This document shows positions 47,401-59,214 of a stretch of 64,000 bases of DNA, one piece after another. This DNA is from Akebia trifoliata (Eukaryota > Streptophyta > Magnoliopsida > Ranunculales > Lardizabalaceae), in the NCBI GenBank assembly GCA_017979445.1, contig CM030706.1, positions 5,931,595 through 5,995,594 of the forward strand, read 5' to 3'. The notes under the pieces were generated by a model. That model saw only the letters and a list, made by a program, of their open reading frames with translations, was not told the origin of the DNA and did not search any database. Made by a program: the position numbers and the translations under genes. Numbering within the stretch: position 1 is the first letter of the stretch; each line of letters starts with the position of its first letter.

Positions 47401-49919
47401 TGATGTAGCGGTGTCTAAGTGGCACATTTTGGTTGGAGTTTAAATGTATTGGGCTCCTTATCACGCCGTTTTCTACCTTGCTTGCAGCCCAATGTATTTA
47501 ATCTCCAACTAAAACATGCCACATAGAGACTTTATGTTACTATAGGAACGGGACAGCATTCTGGATCGCAACTCTTTGTGCAAAAGCCTTTTTTTTTTTG
47601 CTTTTGAAAGGAAGTACAAAGCATTTAAGAAGAAGGAAATATACCTGGCGAAGTTTGAGTTCTCTCTCTGTGATCAAAGAACCAATTTGAAACACAAAAC
47701 CAAACATGGCAATTGCGAGGAAAAAGGTTGGTCCGACCAACCCTATAGCAGAGAAAGAACTTATGGCAGGGTGTGCGAATTCCTTGAGTCCAACGACCCA
47801 ACTGAAATTTGGATCTGTACATGCATGGAGTTTGTCCAAACAATAAGTTTAACACTTAAAAAATGAAGGAGTAACTATTAACCATATTAAACAATTCATT
47901 TAGATTTCTCAGAAACAGCACGAGGAAAAGGAATTAGGTACCTCCGATTAGAGATCTAGCAATCTCACGCTCTGCAGCAATTTGAAGCGGAATTTGATAT
48001 TTAAATGTAGGATCTTCATTCCTCCCTCTCTTGGACACAGAGGTAGAGTTTGTCTGAATACCATAGCTTATTACCGTAGCATTTCTTTCTATGAAGTGCA
48101 ATGCTCCAGGGCAGCGCATAGGATCACTGTATAGCCAAGCATCTACTTCGCTAGGGGTTCCAAACGATTTGACCTACACAACTCAAATACAACACTTTAG
48201 TCGTAGTTTTATGATCTTTTGGATACAATTATTCCAAAATTAAACACTAAAATACGAGATAAAAGACAATAAAAGCTAACCAAAGTGAAAAGTCTGAATT
48301 TGCTAAAAAATGTCCCTGCCTCTTTTTCTTATACTATTTTTTGTTTTTTTAAATCTGAAATGCACATTATGCTACCTCAGAGGTGTCCTTTAAAGCAGAT
48401 TGGAAAAAAAAATATTCGATAAAAGCTAAAAGAAAATAGGGAAGTTTCCCCCAAAACCATGAACTGAGTCAAATAATAAACTTAATATTCTAAATATAAC
48501 TTCTTTTAGAAGTAAAATTTTATATATTTTTAGAATGGGAAAAAAACCCAGAAATCATTGATATTTCAATTTTAGATTTTATTTTCAACCATTATGTCAA
48601 AATTATCAAAATCTCTCAAAAGGCCCACAATGAGCGAAAACCCATTGAAGTTGCACAAAACATAACCATAAGTTTTTTTTTTTTTCCTCTTTCTTATTTA
48701 ATTACAACATAAGTCAAAGAAATTGGGGAACAAAAATAAAGAGAAGAAAGTAAACCATATCAAGATGTAAAACTAATAACAACTTTTTTTTCCATTTTAT
48801 CTGACAATAAAAATGATAAGCTACACTCTGAAAAATTACCAGATATATATTCAATTTCAGTCAAAAATTACAATTAATTAACAAATATTTGTGACCAAAA
48901 TAAAACTTCAAACCCTCGAGAAATTATCCAACATAAAAACTCAACAAATTCACCAAACATGCCAAATGTAAATGAGTTTTAATCGATGCAAATATTAACA
49001 AATTTATCTTATTTCAGTGTAAAACCAGTTTTTCATCTCCGATCTTCATTTCTCCTAGTCAAAACTTAAAAAAAAAAAAAAATCAATCAATAAAAAATTA
49101 AAATTAAAAAAAAAAAAAAAAAATAAATAAATCAATCAATAAAAAATTAAAATTAAAAAAAAAAAAACATTTTGTTTTTGTTTTTTTTTTTCAAAAATAA
49201 AAACATCCATTGTACCACGCAGAACTACCATAATATTTAATTTCAGTCTACGACTACAACTAATTGATAATTAAAAAAAATTAACAATTTTTTTTTTTTA
49301 ATCAAATGAAAATCTCAAACCCCCATGAAATATCCAAACATAAAAAATAAAAAGTCCTAATCAAAGTAAATATTAAGAAAATTATCCTATTTCAGTATAA
49401 AACCAACTCTCTAATTTTTCAACTCATGAGGAAACATAATCAAAATTCACAAATTTTTTTACAAAATTTTCATCTCCCATCTTCATTTCTCTTCATCAAA
49501 ACCTCTAAACTCTAACAAAAATCATTTTTTTCTTAATTCCATAATACCTTGTTTGCAGGAATCGGTCTTCCAGGATTATTCTCCATAATTCCCCTCACAA
49601 TCGATTGAACCTTCACGCTTCCATTTCCACTCCAAACGAAATCAAAACAAGGAACCTTAACAAAGAACTTCTCCTCACATGGAGGAATCGAAGGAGAGAT
49701 CAACGCTTCAGGATCATAAATATTCTTAAACGAAGTCGTATTAGCAAAACGAGCATTAATGGCTTTTTCGATACAGAAGATGAGAAAAATGAAGAACAAA
49801 GATGAGAACAGTTGAAGAAACGTAGATCTCTTATGACGCCATGAAAGGAGAAGATTTTTCTTGAACAAAGCTACGTATTGTTGCAACAATAGAGGAATCC
49901 CTTTCAGTAATTCCACCAT
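41441..49919 (-). CDS. ABCA2-like: Half-size ABC transporter, subfamily A (ABCA2-like), 969 aa, 16 exons
   Basis: ABCA half-transporters use ATP to move lipids or related molecules across membranes; ABCA2-12 form the plant ATH group. Exons, 5' to 3' on the minus strand: 49548-49919, 47942-48173, 47645-47814, 47041-47226, 46809-46904, 46411-46611, 45789-45948, 45463-45692, 44430-44547, 44255-44331, 44047-44136, 43314-43457, 42904-43215, 42733-42813, 41939-42115 and 41441-41704. They sum to 2910 nt in one open frame. The first membrane segment is at about residues 34-51; a large external region follows, then a multi-span block at about 258-352. The nucleotide-binding domain has Walker [10 protein letters not shown] (about 565-573), Q-loop GVCPQ, signature YSGGM (about 666-670), Walker B LVILDEP, D-loop TTGMDP and switch His in LTTHS (about 722). 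After it comes the ATH-type tail, ending EIEGPNH. Length and domain order match Arabidopsis ABCA2. All catalytic motifs are intact, so it should be functional. Confidence 0.94.
41789..41910. mobile_element. MITE family A, copy 2, last intron of ABCA2-like gene
   Basis: gagagattctattgctacgc pairs with gtgtggcagtagaagctctc. Lies wholly between exons 41441-41704 and 41939-42115. Confidence 0.75.
42237..42712 (+). mobile_element. TRIM-like miniature LTR retroelement in an ABCA2-like intron
   Basis: Two related stretches (about 42237-42400 and 42552-42712) share ttttacaatggatttaaccc / ttttacgatggatttcaccc, gccattgtttaggttttgat and gcgagtgaggtga. Between them sits TGGTATCAGAGC (42483-42494), the classic initiator-tRNA-Met primer binding site, and a purine tract gtgagggggag (42541-42551) directly before TGTTGAG at the second repeat. 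LTR-PBS-PPT-LTR within about 480 bp with no coding region is the TRIM plan. Outer ends are blurred. Confidence 0.65.
42629..42652. repeat. (CA)n microsatellite
   Basis: About ten CA units inside the right repeat of the TRIM-like element. Confidence 0.9.
43640..44000. mobile_element. Partial copy of the Mutator-like foldback family, ABCA2-like intron
   Basis: Shares cttactaagggttctt, atcatggaaaaactcagatc, gttcttagaattttgtc and atcatgttttt blocks with 12321-12967 and 54630-55263. Outer TIRs are missing. Confidence 0.6.
44943..45184. mobile_element. hAT-type MITE with perfect 8-bp TSD, ABCA2-like intron
   Basis: Ends CATAGTGACAAA and TTTTGTCACTATG; flanked by GTTTCAAG at 44935-44942 and 45185-45192. 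242 bp. An 8-bp TSD and CA-starting TIR point to the hAT superfamily. Confidence 0.85.
46055..46348. mobile_element. hAT-type MITE, second copy, ABCA2-like intron
   Basis: Same family as 44943-45184: gcgacaaagttggggttcag at the left and gtttttgtcactatg at the right. The left terminus is mutated and the TSD (attgtaag/attgtcgt) is only partly preserved. Confidence 0.7.
47299..47553. mobile_element. MITE with internal direct repeat, ABCA2-like intron
   Basis: tcccgttcccatagaatagg pairs with ctataggaacggga. taagtggcacattttggttg occurs twice (about 47328 and 47418), and a third inverted copy (ctccaactaaaacatgccac) forms the right arm. Confidence 0.75.
48174..49547. other. Intron 1 of ABCA2-like gene
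   Basis: 1.37 kb, very AT-rich. An A-rich segment is tandemly duplicated at 49070-49165 (aatcaatcaataaaaaatta twice). Otherwise nothing recognised. Confidence 0.6.
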
Positions 49920-50010
49920 TATTTCCTCTTCTCTGCAACTTTCTCGAGTTTGAGCTCCAACGCAAAAATGCGTGTTTAAGGGTTTATCGATTTTTATTTT
50001 ATTTCTTGAA

Positions 50011-50019
50011 CTATTTATA
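50011..50019 (-). promoter_or_regulatory. Probable TATA box of ABCA2-like gene
   Basis: The minus strand reads TATAAATAG, about 92 bases upstream of the ATG at 49919. Confidence 0.5.
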
Positions 50020-50261
50020 AATCGAAGTAGATTTAAAAGATTCGCTTGTTCAGCAGAGAAGCTGCGAAATTGAAATTACCCCTGGATTTGTATGGATTTA
50101 CGAGATATGCCATTATTGTTGAATCATATGACGTCATTATTCTTTCTTTACAATGGTCAATGCCGATGGATAGTTGACCTACAATACTTTTCAACCTGAT
50201 TTGAAAGGAAAAACTTGAGTCAATAATACATGAGAGACAAAATAAAATAAAAATCTAGGGT

Positions 50262-50905
50262 TGCTATTGGCACCCCAACTTTTACTTATTACATCTCAAT
50301 TAAAAATAAATAAAAAGAGGGAATCTCCATTTCATGCATTGAATATGACAAAAATCTGATTTTGGTATACTGTTCATTTTAATTCTTAAAACATGTTTTT
50401 ACAGAGAATTCGTCACTTTTATAATTTGCAAATTCTTGAATTTGTCACTTTTATAATTTTCCAAATCGTTGATAAAATACCAATAATTTTATCTTATTAG
50501 TGGTCTTGTCGACAATTTATCAATGAATTTGTTGATTATAAAAGTAATTAATTCATTTGAAAAGCATGTTTTGAGAATTAAAATGAGCAATGTATTAAAA
50601 TCATAATTTGGACATAAGTTGCACACGTTTTGAGAAAAATCTCAATAAATGAATGATTGAGAATAAGTAAAAGTTGGGGTGCCAATAGAAGCCATCTATT
50701 TTTTAGGGTAGTCTAATCATAATTATAAAGGATTCCTGAAATTATTTGAATGAGTGTTATAATGTTTTGTATTGTTGAGATTAAAATATGGGCCAAACCT
50801 TTGTAATGTTTAAAGAGTATGTTTTAATCTTTAGTTGGGGTGTGATAAATAATTTAAGAAATTGGAGAGTAATAAGTAAAAGTTGAGTATCAATAACAAC
50901 TCTAA
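50262..50905. mobile_element. MITE family B, copy 2, carrying a nested MITE
   Basis: Left ttgctattggcaccccaact, right agtaaaagttgagtatcaat; same body as 38575-38937. The region 50322-50640 is extra: gttcattttaattcttaaaa pairs with ttgagaattaaaatgagcaa, so a different foldback sits inside. Confidence 0.75.
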
Positions 50906-50954
50906 AAAAAAACTATTATAAATGGATTTTATTAGTTTAAAATTTGTTTGGTTA

Positions 50955-51060
50955 TAACAAAGGTGCGAGCTTGCTGAGTTGGTTAAAAATTATGAGTGTT
51001 GATATCCCGATCTGAGTTCATTAATCTTATTTGCTTGAAAAAAAATTTGATTTATCAAAA
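50955..51060 (+). repeat. Possible tRNA-derived SINE
   Basis: cttgctgagttggtta at about 50971 resembles an A box and atctgagttca at about 51012 is a weak B box, followed by an A-run at 51040. Low confidence. Confidence 0.3.
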
Positions 51061-51538
51061 TATGCATTGAACCTTGTCATTGAAAATGTACTATTTAATT
51101 TAATTTCTAATGATAAATTATTATTTTCGGAATTAAAACATTTTAGTTCAAATTAAAAAATATTTATTACTTTATAAAATAGAAAGACAAATCCTTCCTT
51201 ATATGACAACTTGTTGATTATGAATCAATTATGAACCAATTCAATAGGGATTTGATTTGAATTTAACTCTTCTGGATTAGTTCCAAATCCATCCCTATCA
51301 ACTTTGATAATGATCCGAGTTTATATAAGTTATTTGTTGGATTTAATTATTTTTGGATTGGCTCTAAAATGCATAGCTTTTCTTTTTTAAGGTGGTGAAA
51401 TCTTTTCAAGTCTTTTTTTATGTTTAATTATTAGAAGCACATTTCTTCCTTCTAACCAAAACATCCAACTTCCATTTTGGGGGTAATTTAACCAAATTCC
51501 AATAATGTAAGCTTTTAGGGGTATCTTTAATAAATTTA

Positions 51539-51629
51539 GAGAGTTGCTATCGTCACACCAACTGTGTGGAAATTCTGTGGTGATTTATATAAAAATTGGT
51601 GTGGCACTAGTAAAAGTTGGCAAGCTCTC
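51539..51629. mobile_element. MITE family A, copy 3, with perfect 8-bp TSD
   Basis: gagagttgctatcgtcacac at the left, gcaagctctc at the right, flanked by TAAATTTA at 51531-51538 and 51630-51637. Only 91 bp. Confidence 0.7.
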
Positions 51630-52419
51630 TAAATTTAAGTTGCAAAGTAACAAACTTACCTGTCTTATGAGGTGAAAGGGTATTTTGGGCAACTGAGTAA
51701 GGGGTATACCTGTCATTACATAATAAGTAATTTGATAATAGAAGGGTAGTTTGGGAATTTCATTATTTAAGTCAAAAGTTCGTTTTTTAATATATTATCC
51801 CTCGAGTGACCTCAAGTCCTCAATAACCAACTTGCTTGTATGTTAAGATAACGAAGCGAGTTTTACTTTGATGCGAAATCCTCACATAAGAAGCTGTATA
51901 AAACTCTTGGATATCAACACGTGTCATTAAAAAAGTTTGTGTAATAATGTTTGTAGAATCTATTATTTATATAAAATAATTTTTTATGGATTTAATACGA
52001 TATTGTTTGAATAAAACGGATTTGTGGGACCAATTAAGTCTTTATCAGGAATTTTTAAGATGGAACATCAAACGTTAGATGTTTAAAATACAACAAATTT
52101 TCTTCTCTAATGACGTGTCGGCCCTACGCGTTTCGTATCGAACTTGATGCCGTTAAAAAACCATTAGTGTGACATCATCATCATTTTAAAATGTAGATCT
52201 ACACGTTATTGTGGTCAAACAGTCAACGTGAATCTCCAGTCTGACCGTCAATTTTGAACAGTCGTCGCATGCAATTCACATTTCTGTTAAAAAATTGGGT
52301 GATGTCGACATACCTACATTTTGATAAAATATTAGAGATACCCCCTCTAATTTTCAAAATGATGACATGCCCCCTAAGCTTTATAATTAAAAATTCCTTC
52401 ATATTCATCCGAATAATGC

Positions 52420-52590
52420 TGAAGTGACCTCAAGGTTGGACCTCACATTGCACACCTTAGCATGAAAGTGTATAAGAATCATAGATGCTTTTCCTTAAGA
52501 TACGATTGAAAAAGCATCCATGGTTCCTATCCATTTTAATGTCAAGATGTGTGATATGAGGTCCAATCTTTAAGTCACGCCAACATGACT
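52420..52590. mobile_element. Foldback MITE
   Basis: gaagtgacctcaaggttgga pairs with tccaatctttaagtcacgcc; inner aagaatcatagatgctttt / aaaaagcatccatggttcc. A shortened relative lies at 62545-62640. Confidence 0.75.
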
Positions 52591-53649
52591 CCATTCAACA
52601 TCTAGATAAGATCTCTCTTTTTTTCGTTTTTCTTTTTTAAGTTTGACATCTTCAAGTTGTTAAATTTTAAAGTAAATTATTTTTAATCTATTTAATCTCC
52701 TCTTCAATGTTTTATAAAAAATTCTTAATTTTTCTAATTAAAGAATGATTCGTTAATTTCTCAAAAAATATTATCTTATTTTTTTATACTTATAAGTCGA
52801 AGGAGATGGAATTTTAAGATTGCATATGGGTTCACCCTAAAAACTATTTACCTTTAGGTTGTTAATTTTTACGATAAATTATTTTTAACATATTCAATAT
52901 GATCTTCAATGTCTCATAGACACTCTTGATTTTTCTATTAAAAATCTATCATTCTACTTTGTCAAGATTTCTCTGGTTGAAAAAAGTAAAATCTTATAAT
53001 TGAAAATAAGGGTAAAAATTCGATTGAAAATTAGACTAGAAATTGAAGATAACAACATTTTATTTATTTACGTTGATACTGGAGAAGAAGATCTAGACCA
53101 AGGGGACACGTCACAAGGTTAAAAATATAGGCGGTATCTCTAATATTTACCAAAATGTGATGCTCTAGATCATTCGAAAGATAATAATTTTAAAAAAGAT
53201 ATGATATTGGAGACACGTCTCATCAAACGCGTATTATTTAAGATCAACTTTATGAAAAGTTTGATCCGATCCATTTTACTATAATAAACTACATGTTACT
53301 ACTGACATTATTTAATTTTATATATTTAAACCTTGGGCATGACACATTCTCACCACTCAAAGCTCCAAATTATTTTAAGGAAGAACCCATGGTTAGGAGG
53401 AAAAAGGTTTTTAGTAGGGAAGTTCATTTGATCTAAGTCGTTCGTTGGAAACTGTGTGCCCAACATTGTTGGATCTTGAAAATTCTTCCGCGGCTCTTTC
53501 ATACCGTTGAAATCAATCAAATTAGCCGTTTAAAGATATAATATTTATATACAATTCATCAATAAGTGAACAAAAAGAGACCTCAAACACGTTTACACGG
53601 ATACCCACGTGCACCATGGATTACGCTAGAGTCCAACGCAATTGAATGC

Positions 53650-54115
53650 TTTTGCGCATTTTTAAACTCGGTATCTCATCTCGTCTCGTTCAACTCTGAT
53701 ACCGAGTTGACTCGGATGATATGTCTCGTCTCGTTCGACATTGAAACAATGATTTTTTACTATTTAAAAAATCTGAAAAATTATAAAAAAATTCAGAAAT
53801 AATTTCTATTAAAAATGAACCTTAAAAAAAAAAAAGTCGATTTAAGGGGTGAAAGAATAGAGAGTTGAGACACTCAAACGAGATTTTGAAAATTTAGTCC
53901 GATACGTCGCATTTAATTCATAAGTAAATCATTTTATATGTTGTCTCATTTGTACTATCTGAGATATTGAAAAATATCGTTCGAGATGACTTGTTTATAT
54001 CACGATGTACGGTCATTTCAATATATTTTGTGAGTTGATCTCGTTTATCTTTAATATCGAATTAACTCGAATAATACGTCTCGATCTCGGACGAGTTTAA
54101 AAATCATGCCAATGA
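53650..54115. repeat. Diverged repeat with ctcgtctcg motifs
   Basis: tctcatctcgtctcgttcaa, gactcggatgatatgtctcg and related phrases recur, and again at 57650-57950 and 40090-40220. No TIR located. Confidence 0.45.
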
Positions 54116-54287
54116 CAAATAAGATACGGAAATGTGGGTACAGAATAGAATGGAGTTGTATAGATTCAGAAGTTTGGTGGCGAGGAGCAATTTTATTGGT
54201 TGTTGGATACCATTGTGTCAGACGTCATTTGGTCATACTTATTCTAAAGGTCGTACGTTGAGTGTTATTTTATAGAGTCTTTCTAAA

Positions 54288-54424
54288 CTGACTTTCATCG
54301 ACACAGCGCTCAAGACTACTCTGACGTGGCAGTGTGGAGAATCATAATTTTCCTCGAGATACATAGAGAATTTATGATTCTCTAATACCACCACGTGAGC
54401 ACAGTGTCAAAGAATGTTAGTTCA
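54288..54424. mobile_element. Short foldback
   Basis: ctgactttcatcgacacagc pairs with gtgtcaaagaatgttagttc; inner gtggagaatcataa / ttatgattctctaat. Confidence 0.65.
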
Positions 54425-54629
54425 GTATTTCCCTATTTAATAAGTAAAAAATAATAATAATAATAAAAAATGCCCACATTATGGTAGTCCCTCACGTGGT
54501 CGAGGTGGGAGTGGGACCACTTACACTTACACCAAGACATTTTTGCATCATTTAGGTCACCTTTGGTAAGTGGTGGGGTTGGGAGAGAATATTCTTTTTG
54601 GGATATTATTTGTCCTTGAAAAATATTTT

Positions 54630-55263
54630 GAGAGATTTACCGAGAAGACCTATATGTATTTTTATTACAAAAACTCCCCCACTTTATTAAGTTCGTTGCT
54701 CAAGAAGCCTTTCTTAATCAAGCTAACCTGACTTAGTTAGTATGAGTTCTAATCTTACTAAGGGGTCGTTGGGCAGACATGGATTATCACATTGGTAATC
54801 TAAGATGACAACATTTTAGATTTCATGAAATCACGTAAATTCGAAAAAAAAAATCATTTTTAATCTTGATCCAAGATGTTGAAAATGAACGGTTACTAAA
54901 CTCCCAAATTTAAAATTAACATTTAATGGTCAATTTAAAATTTTTTTTCTTGAAATTCTTAGAATTTTGTCTTCTATAACCTTCTGGCATCAAATCATGT
55001 TTTTTGATACTACATTCAAAAAACTTTTCTTACTAAGTAACTAACTTAGTAAGAAAAGCGGATTTTTTTTTATTAACGAGCATTAGAGTGGGATCCACAT
55101 CTTTTAAAAAGATTAAATATCAATAATCCCTTCAATTCTTTTAATCAAATACCATTTACAATGATGTGGAGCCCACTTAAGGTTTGTTAAGTAACAAACT
55201 TGATAAATTAGGATAATTTTTATAATAAAAATAAAATAGATAGGTCTGCCCAATAAATCTCTC
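54630..55263. mobile_element. Foldback element, Mutator-like family, near-full copy 2
   Basis: gagagatttaccgagaagac pairs with ggtctgcccaataaatctct; the TIR continues through ttttattacaaaaact / ttttataataaaaataaaat. Flanks aaatatttt and gaatattta are a possible decayed 9-bp TSD. Confidence 0.72.
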
Positions 55264-55959
55264 GAATATTTATCTTTCCCTGATGGAGTGCTTTAAACAA
55301 AAATTATTTTAAACTTTCATTAAAGTTCTTTCCATGATTTAATGCTTAGTATAATCTTGAAATTTTTTTGCTGAGATATTTGATTTCTATTGAGATTGAA
55401 ATAAAATATTGACTTTGAAACATTGAATATTTTAAATTATTCGAAAAATGCCTGAATATATTTCGGAATGCTTCAATCATGGAAGTCTCAAAATTTTTAT
55501 TGATTGAAACACGGCTTTTTGACGATATTTTTATATCGTGATTCTTTAAAATAAAAAATTCACTAAATGACAATATTCACCTGAGAAAGATAACAACTTA
55601 GATTCAGAAATCAAATGTAAAAAATTGTATAGTTGGAGATTAGATCTAAGTGACTAAGGGTATATATAATTGAAAAGGAATTTGTTTTCGTGAGAATATT
55701 AATTTCCTAGAAAACAAATCACAAGGATTGAATTTCTTAGGAAATGGATTCCACAATTTGATCATACCTAAAAAAAAATGTCAAATAGAGAATCGATTTT
55801 TTTAGGGGAAGAACATAATAAAGAGGTGAAAAAATATTTTCAAAGAAGGGTAGTGTGAGTAGGATAAATAATCTCGTGTCTAAACATAATAACATTATGT
55901 GCTCCGACTCTTGTCATGTAATGTTTTCGAAAAAGGAATTACTCTAATCTCGACTATGT

Positions 55960-56335
55960 TCTAATTTGTAACCCCGTGAGAGATCATCTCTGTTGTATAT
56001 GCGATGTCTTGTATTATGTTGTGCTACATAGCGTTATCGGGTGAAGGGAGTAGTGCCCCCTCTCAAGAATGTGGGGAGGGACCCTCTGACCCTAATTTTC
56101 TAGGATTACGAAAAGGGAAATCGTAATATTTTCTTTAAAATTATCTATTTTTTGAAGATTTTTGTTTCGGGAGATAAACACATTTTAGCAACTCCTGACT
56201 TTATAAATAGAGATATTTAGGATTGTAAAATTTGAGAGAAAATAGTGATTGTTCTTGTTCTAATTTGTGAACGTAGGCACACTTCCAAATCACATAAATC
56301 CTTATTTTATATGATTTTTGTTGTGTTTGCTATAT
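55960..56335 (+). mobile_element. Decayed Copia-like LTR, second copy
   Basis: Same block order as 3860-4235, with the internal TATA-like tttataaatagag retained at about 56199 and ending near aacgtaggcacacttccaaa. No internal domain beside it. Confidence 0.5.
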
Positions 56336-56534
56336 TTTTTTTCATAATCTCAAGGTCCCAAAAGTATACAATCATGAGTGCTATCATTGTTTAATTTGAC
56401 ATGTGAGTGTCTTCGAAAATTTAAGGAAAGATATTGTACATCCCAAAAACGTATGAAAACAGCTATCATCCACATGGTAATGAAGATAACTTCAAATCTC
56501 ACATAAAAAAAAAAAAAAAAAAAAAAATTAAAGA

Positions 56535-56900
56535 GGAAGAGCTTTTATTGGTACTCCAACTTTTACTTATTACACCTCAATTAAAAATAAAGAAAACAAG
56601 TGAATTGTTGAGAATAAGTAAATGAATTTGGGGTGCCAATAAAAGCTCTCTCATTTTTTTTTTTTTTTTGCTAGATTTCTTTCTCTTTTATTTTTTATTT
56701 TATTTTAGGATTTTATATGAGCATAATAATAATCATAAACAACTGCTAAATTGTTTGAAAAATTGTTATAATGTTTTGTAATGTTAAGATTATAGTTTGA
56801 GCCAAACCTTTGTAATGTTTGAAGCCTGTTTTAATCTTTAATTGGATTGTGATAAATAATTTAATAAATTGGAGTGTAATAAGTAAAAGTTGTGATGCCA
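56535..56900. mobile_element. MITE family B, copy 3
   Basis: gagcttttattggtactcca at the left, agtaaaagttgtgatgccaa at the right, and the shared body ataatgttttgtaatgtt / gagccaaacctttgtaatgt. Confidence 0.72.
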
Positions 56901-57335
56901 AATATATTCAATCTTTATGAAATATTGTTAAATCTATTGAAAGGTCGGATTATATTCATTGAGACCCCCCCCAGAGAGCAAAAGTTGGAGAATGAAGAAA
57001 CAAGGGCAGAGGGACATTAAGAAAATCACCCACATAAGTAGAATGAGAAAACATTTTCTCTCTGACAAAGAAATTCCTTTGGGCTAGAAAAAATATTTTC
57101 TAGGAAAAATGTACAATTTTAAATTTGGAAATCGTGTTTTATAAGAAAAATCATTATCTGGTCCACTTCAATGCACAACCATACATTTTCTAAGGATGAA
57201 TGCCATTTTACAGGGTGGCTGCACGGCGGACACCCTGTCCTTTGCTTCACGTGTGATGATAGTTGTGTCACCAGGTTAAATGGCTGAATTGGACCAACAA
57301 CAGCTTTCATATCCAATACAAGACCTCATCATAAA

Positions 57336-57585
57336 TATTAAACGAGTTGTGATAATCTGATTACCCCACATGGCATACTCAATCGACTATCTGACGTGAC
57401 AAGTTTAGGACTGTACATCCGTTCTCCTTGGGATACACGGTTCCCTCAAGATACATTTTTTTAATGGGTAAGTGTTGCTGTGTGGCTTAAGGAGTGCGGA
57501 TCTACGAATCCCAAACTTGTCATGTCAGGGTAGTCGATTGAGTTTGCAATGTGGGGTAGTCAGATTATAATGATTCATATTAAAT
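57336..57585. mobile_element. Long-armed foldback
   Basis: ataatctgattaccccacat pairs with tgtggggtagtcagattat; arms continue through actcaatcgacta / tagtcgattgagt and gacaagttt / aaacttgtc. Confidence 0.75.
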
Positions 57586-58327
57586 AGATACGTGGTTGAA
57601 TTAAGAGTCCCTTTAGAGCAGAACTCTTATAGGTGTTGGTGGGTCTTGTCTTCATGTTGATTGAAAGTTATTGATGTCGCGTCTATATATTTTTTGTCAT
57701 TATTTAAATGTCTAAAATATCTAGTTATAGAATATATGATTTTAAAACTCATTTTGATGACTCTTTTTGTCCGTGACCTAGACCGAGTTGTCTCAGATGA
57801 ATTTTCTGATATATTTAAGTCATCTCGTTCAATAATGAGAAAAATGACCTATAATTTTAAATCTCGTTTGATACATTTGACTTGTCTATCTGTCTCGTTG
57901 GTGGATGATACTGTGATGTATTGGACGAGTCGTCTTGATACCTATAATTTTTTGTTTTAATAAGAGTATCATTTATTTGGGGGTTGCTTTGGAAAATATT
58001 TTTCCGTCAAGATTAAGAAATCATTTTCTTGTGAAAAATAAATTTTCTTAACAATGCACAATTATGGTTCTTTAAATTGTATATTATAAAAAAGGAATAC
58101 TTTTTTTAAATCTATTTTTATATGCAATCATAGATACCCTAAGTTCTCTTTCTTGTTTAATATTTTACACATTCTTTAACTCTTCCAAGCATTTTTGCAC
58201 TATTTCTTCTTTTAACCTTTTTTTATTTTGAATAATAGTTTATAGATGACAATGACCTAATAATAAAATAGATCTTAGTGCTAAAGTAATATATCAATTA
58301 TTTTTTACCTACTTTTTAAAAAAAATT

Positions 58328-58435
58328 ACTATTGCCGCACAAACTTTAGCTAATGCCACACCAATTCCTGTGTAAATCACCAAAGAATTGCACAAAGTTT
58401 GTGTGGCATTAGTTGTAAATTAGTATGACAATAAC
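58328..58435. mobile_element. MITE family A, copy 4
   Basis: attgccgcacaaactttagc at the left, with an inner repeat of taatgccacacca as a complement (tgtggcatta), and attagtatgacaataac at the right. Confidence 0.55.
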
Positions 58436-58516
58436 AAAAAAGAACATATCTCGAGCCGCCCTAATAGTAAAAAATGACAAATACTCATAAGCTCTCTGAC
58501 TTTAAATCCTTGAAAA

Positions 58517-59022
58517 CTAGGATTGTCAACAAATGCCTGTCGGTTCGGATACAGTAATATCTGAATCCGAATCCAATTTTTTTATCTGATATCCGAATTT
58601 AAATTCGAATCCTACGTATGTTCTAAAACTCTATTTGAATTCAAATCCGATTATCTTATCGGATATCAGATAATATCTGATTAGAATTCGAATAATTTGT
58701 ATATAAAAAAATCATAATTTTTCCTTATCCAACTGATTTTTCATTATAATTTTTTTATATATTATATTAATTATATAATAAATAAATAAATAAATAAAAT
58801 ATATTATATTATTTATATAAAAAATTAATTAAAGAAAATAATATATATTATATATTATTTTAAATCGGATATTATTGGAATCGAAATGTTAATATCCGAC
58901 TCCGTATCCAATAAGGATTCGAATATATAAAACTATCCGAATTTGAATTTGATATTCGAAATTTTCGGTATAATATCCAATTTTTTGAATTTAAATTTTC
59001 AATTATCCATTGACACCCCTAT
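58517..59022. mobile_element. Possible MITE with gtcaa ends
   Basis: aggattgtcaacaaatgcct at the left and ttatccattgacacccct at the right are an imperfect inverted pair. The body is rich in atccgaat units and an AATA run (58775-58800). TSD unclear. Confidence 0.45.
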
Positions 59023-59214
59023 GAAAACGATACCATTATCGTTTCTCGATCAAGTGCTTTGTGTGTGTTTGTGCTTCAAGCAATTGCAACGTGTGTCTGT
59101 GCGTGCGTGTGCTTGTGCGGGTGTGGGTGGGAGGCTAGTCAAAGTAGTTGTGTCCCCAACCATTATTCACAATCAGGTGGGGTGGGGTAGAAGAAATTAT
59201 CCCAATTATTCATT

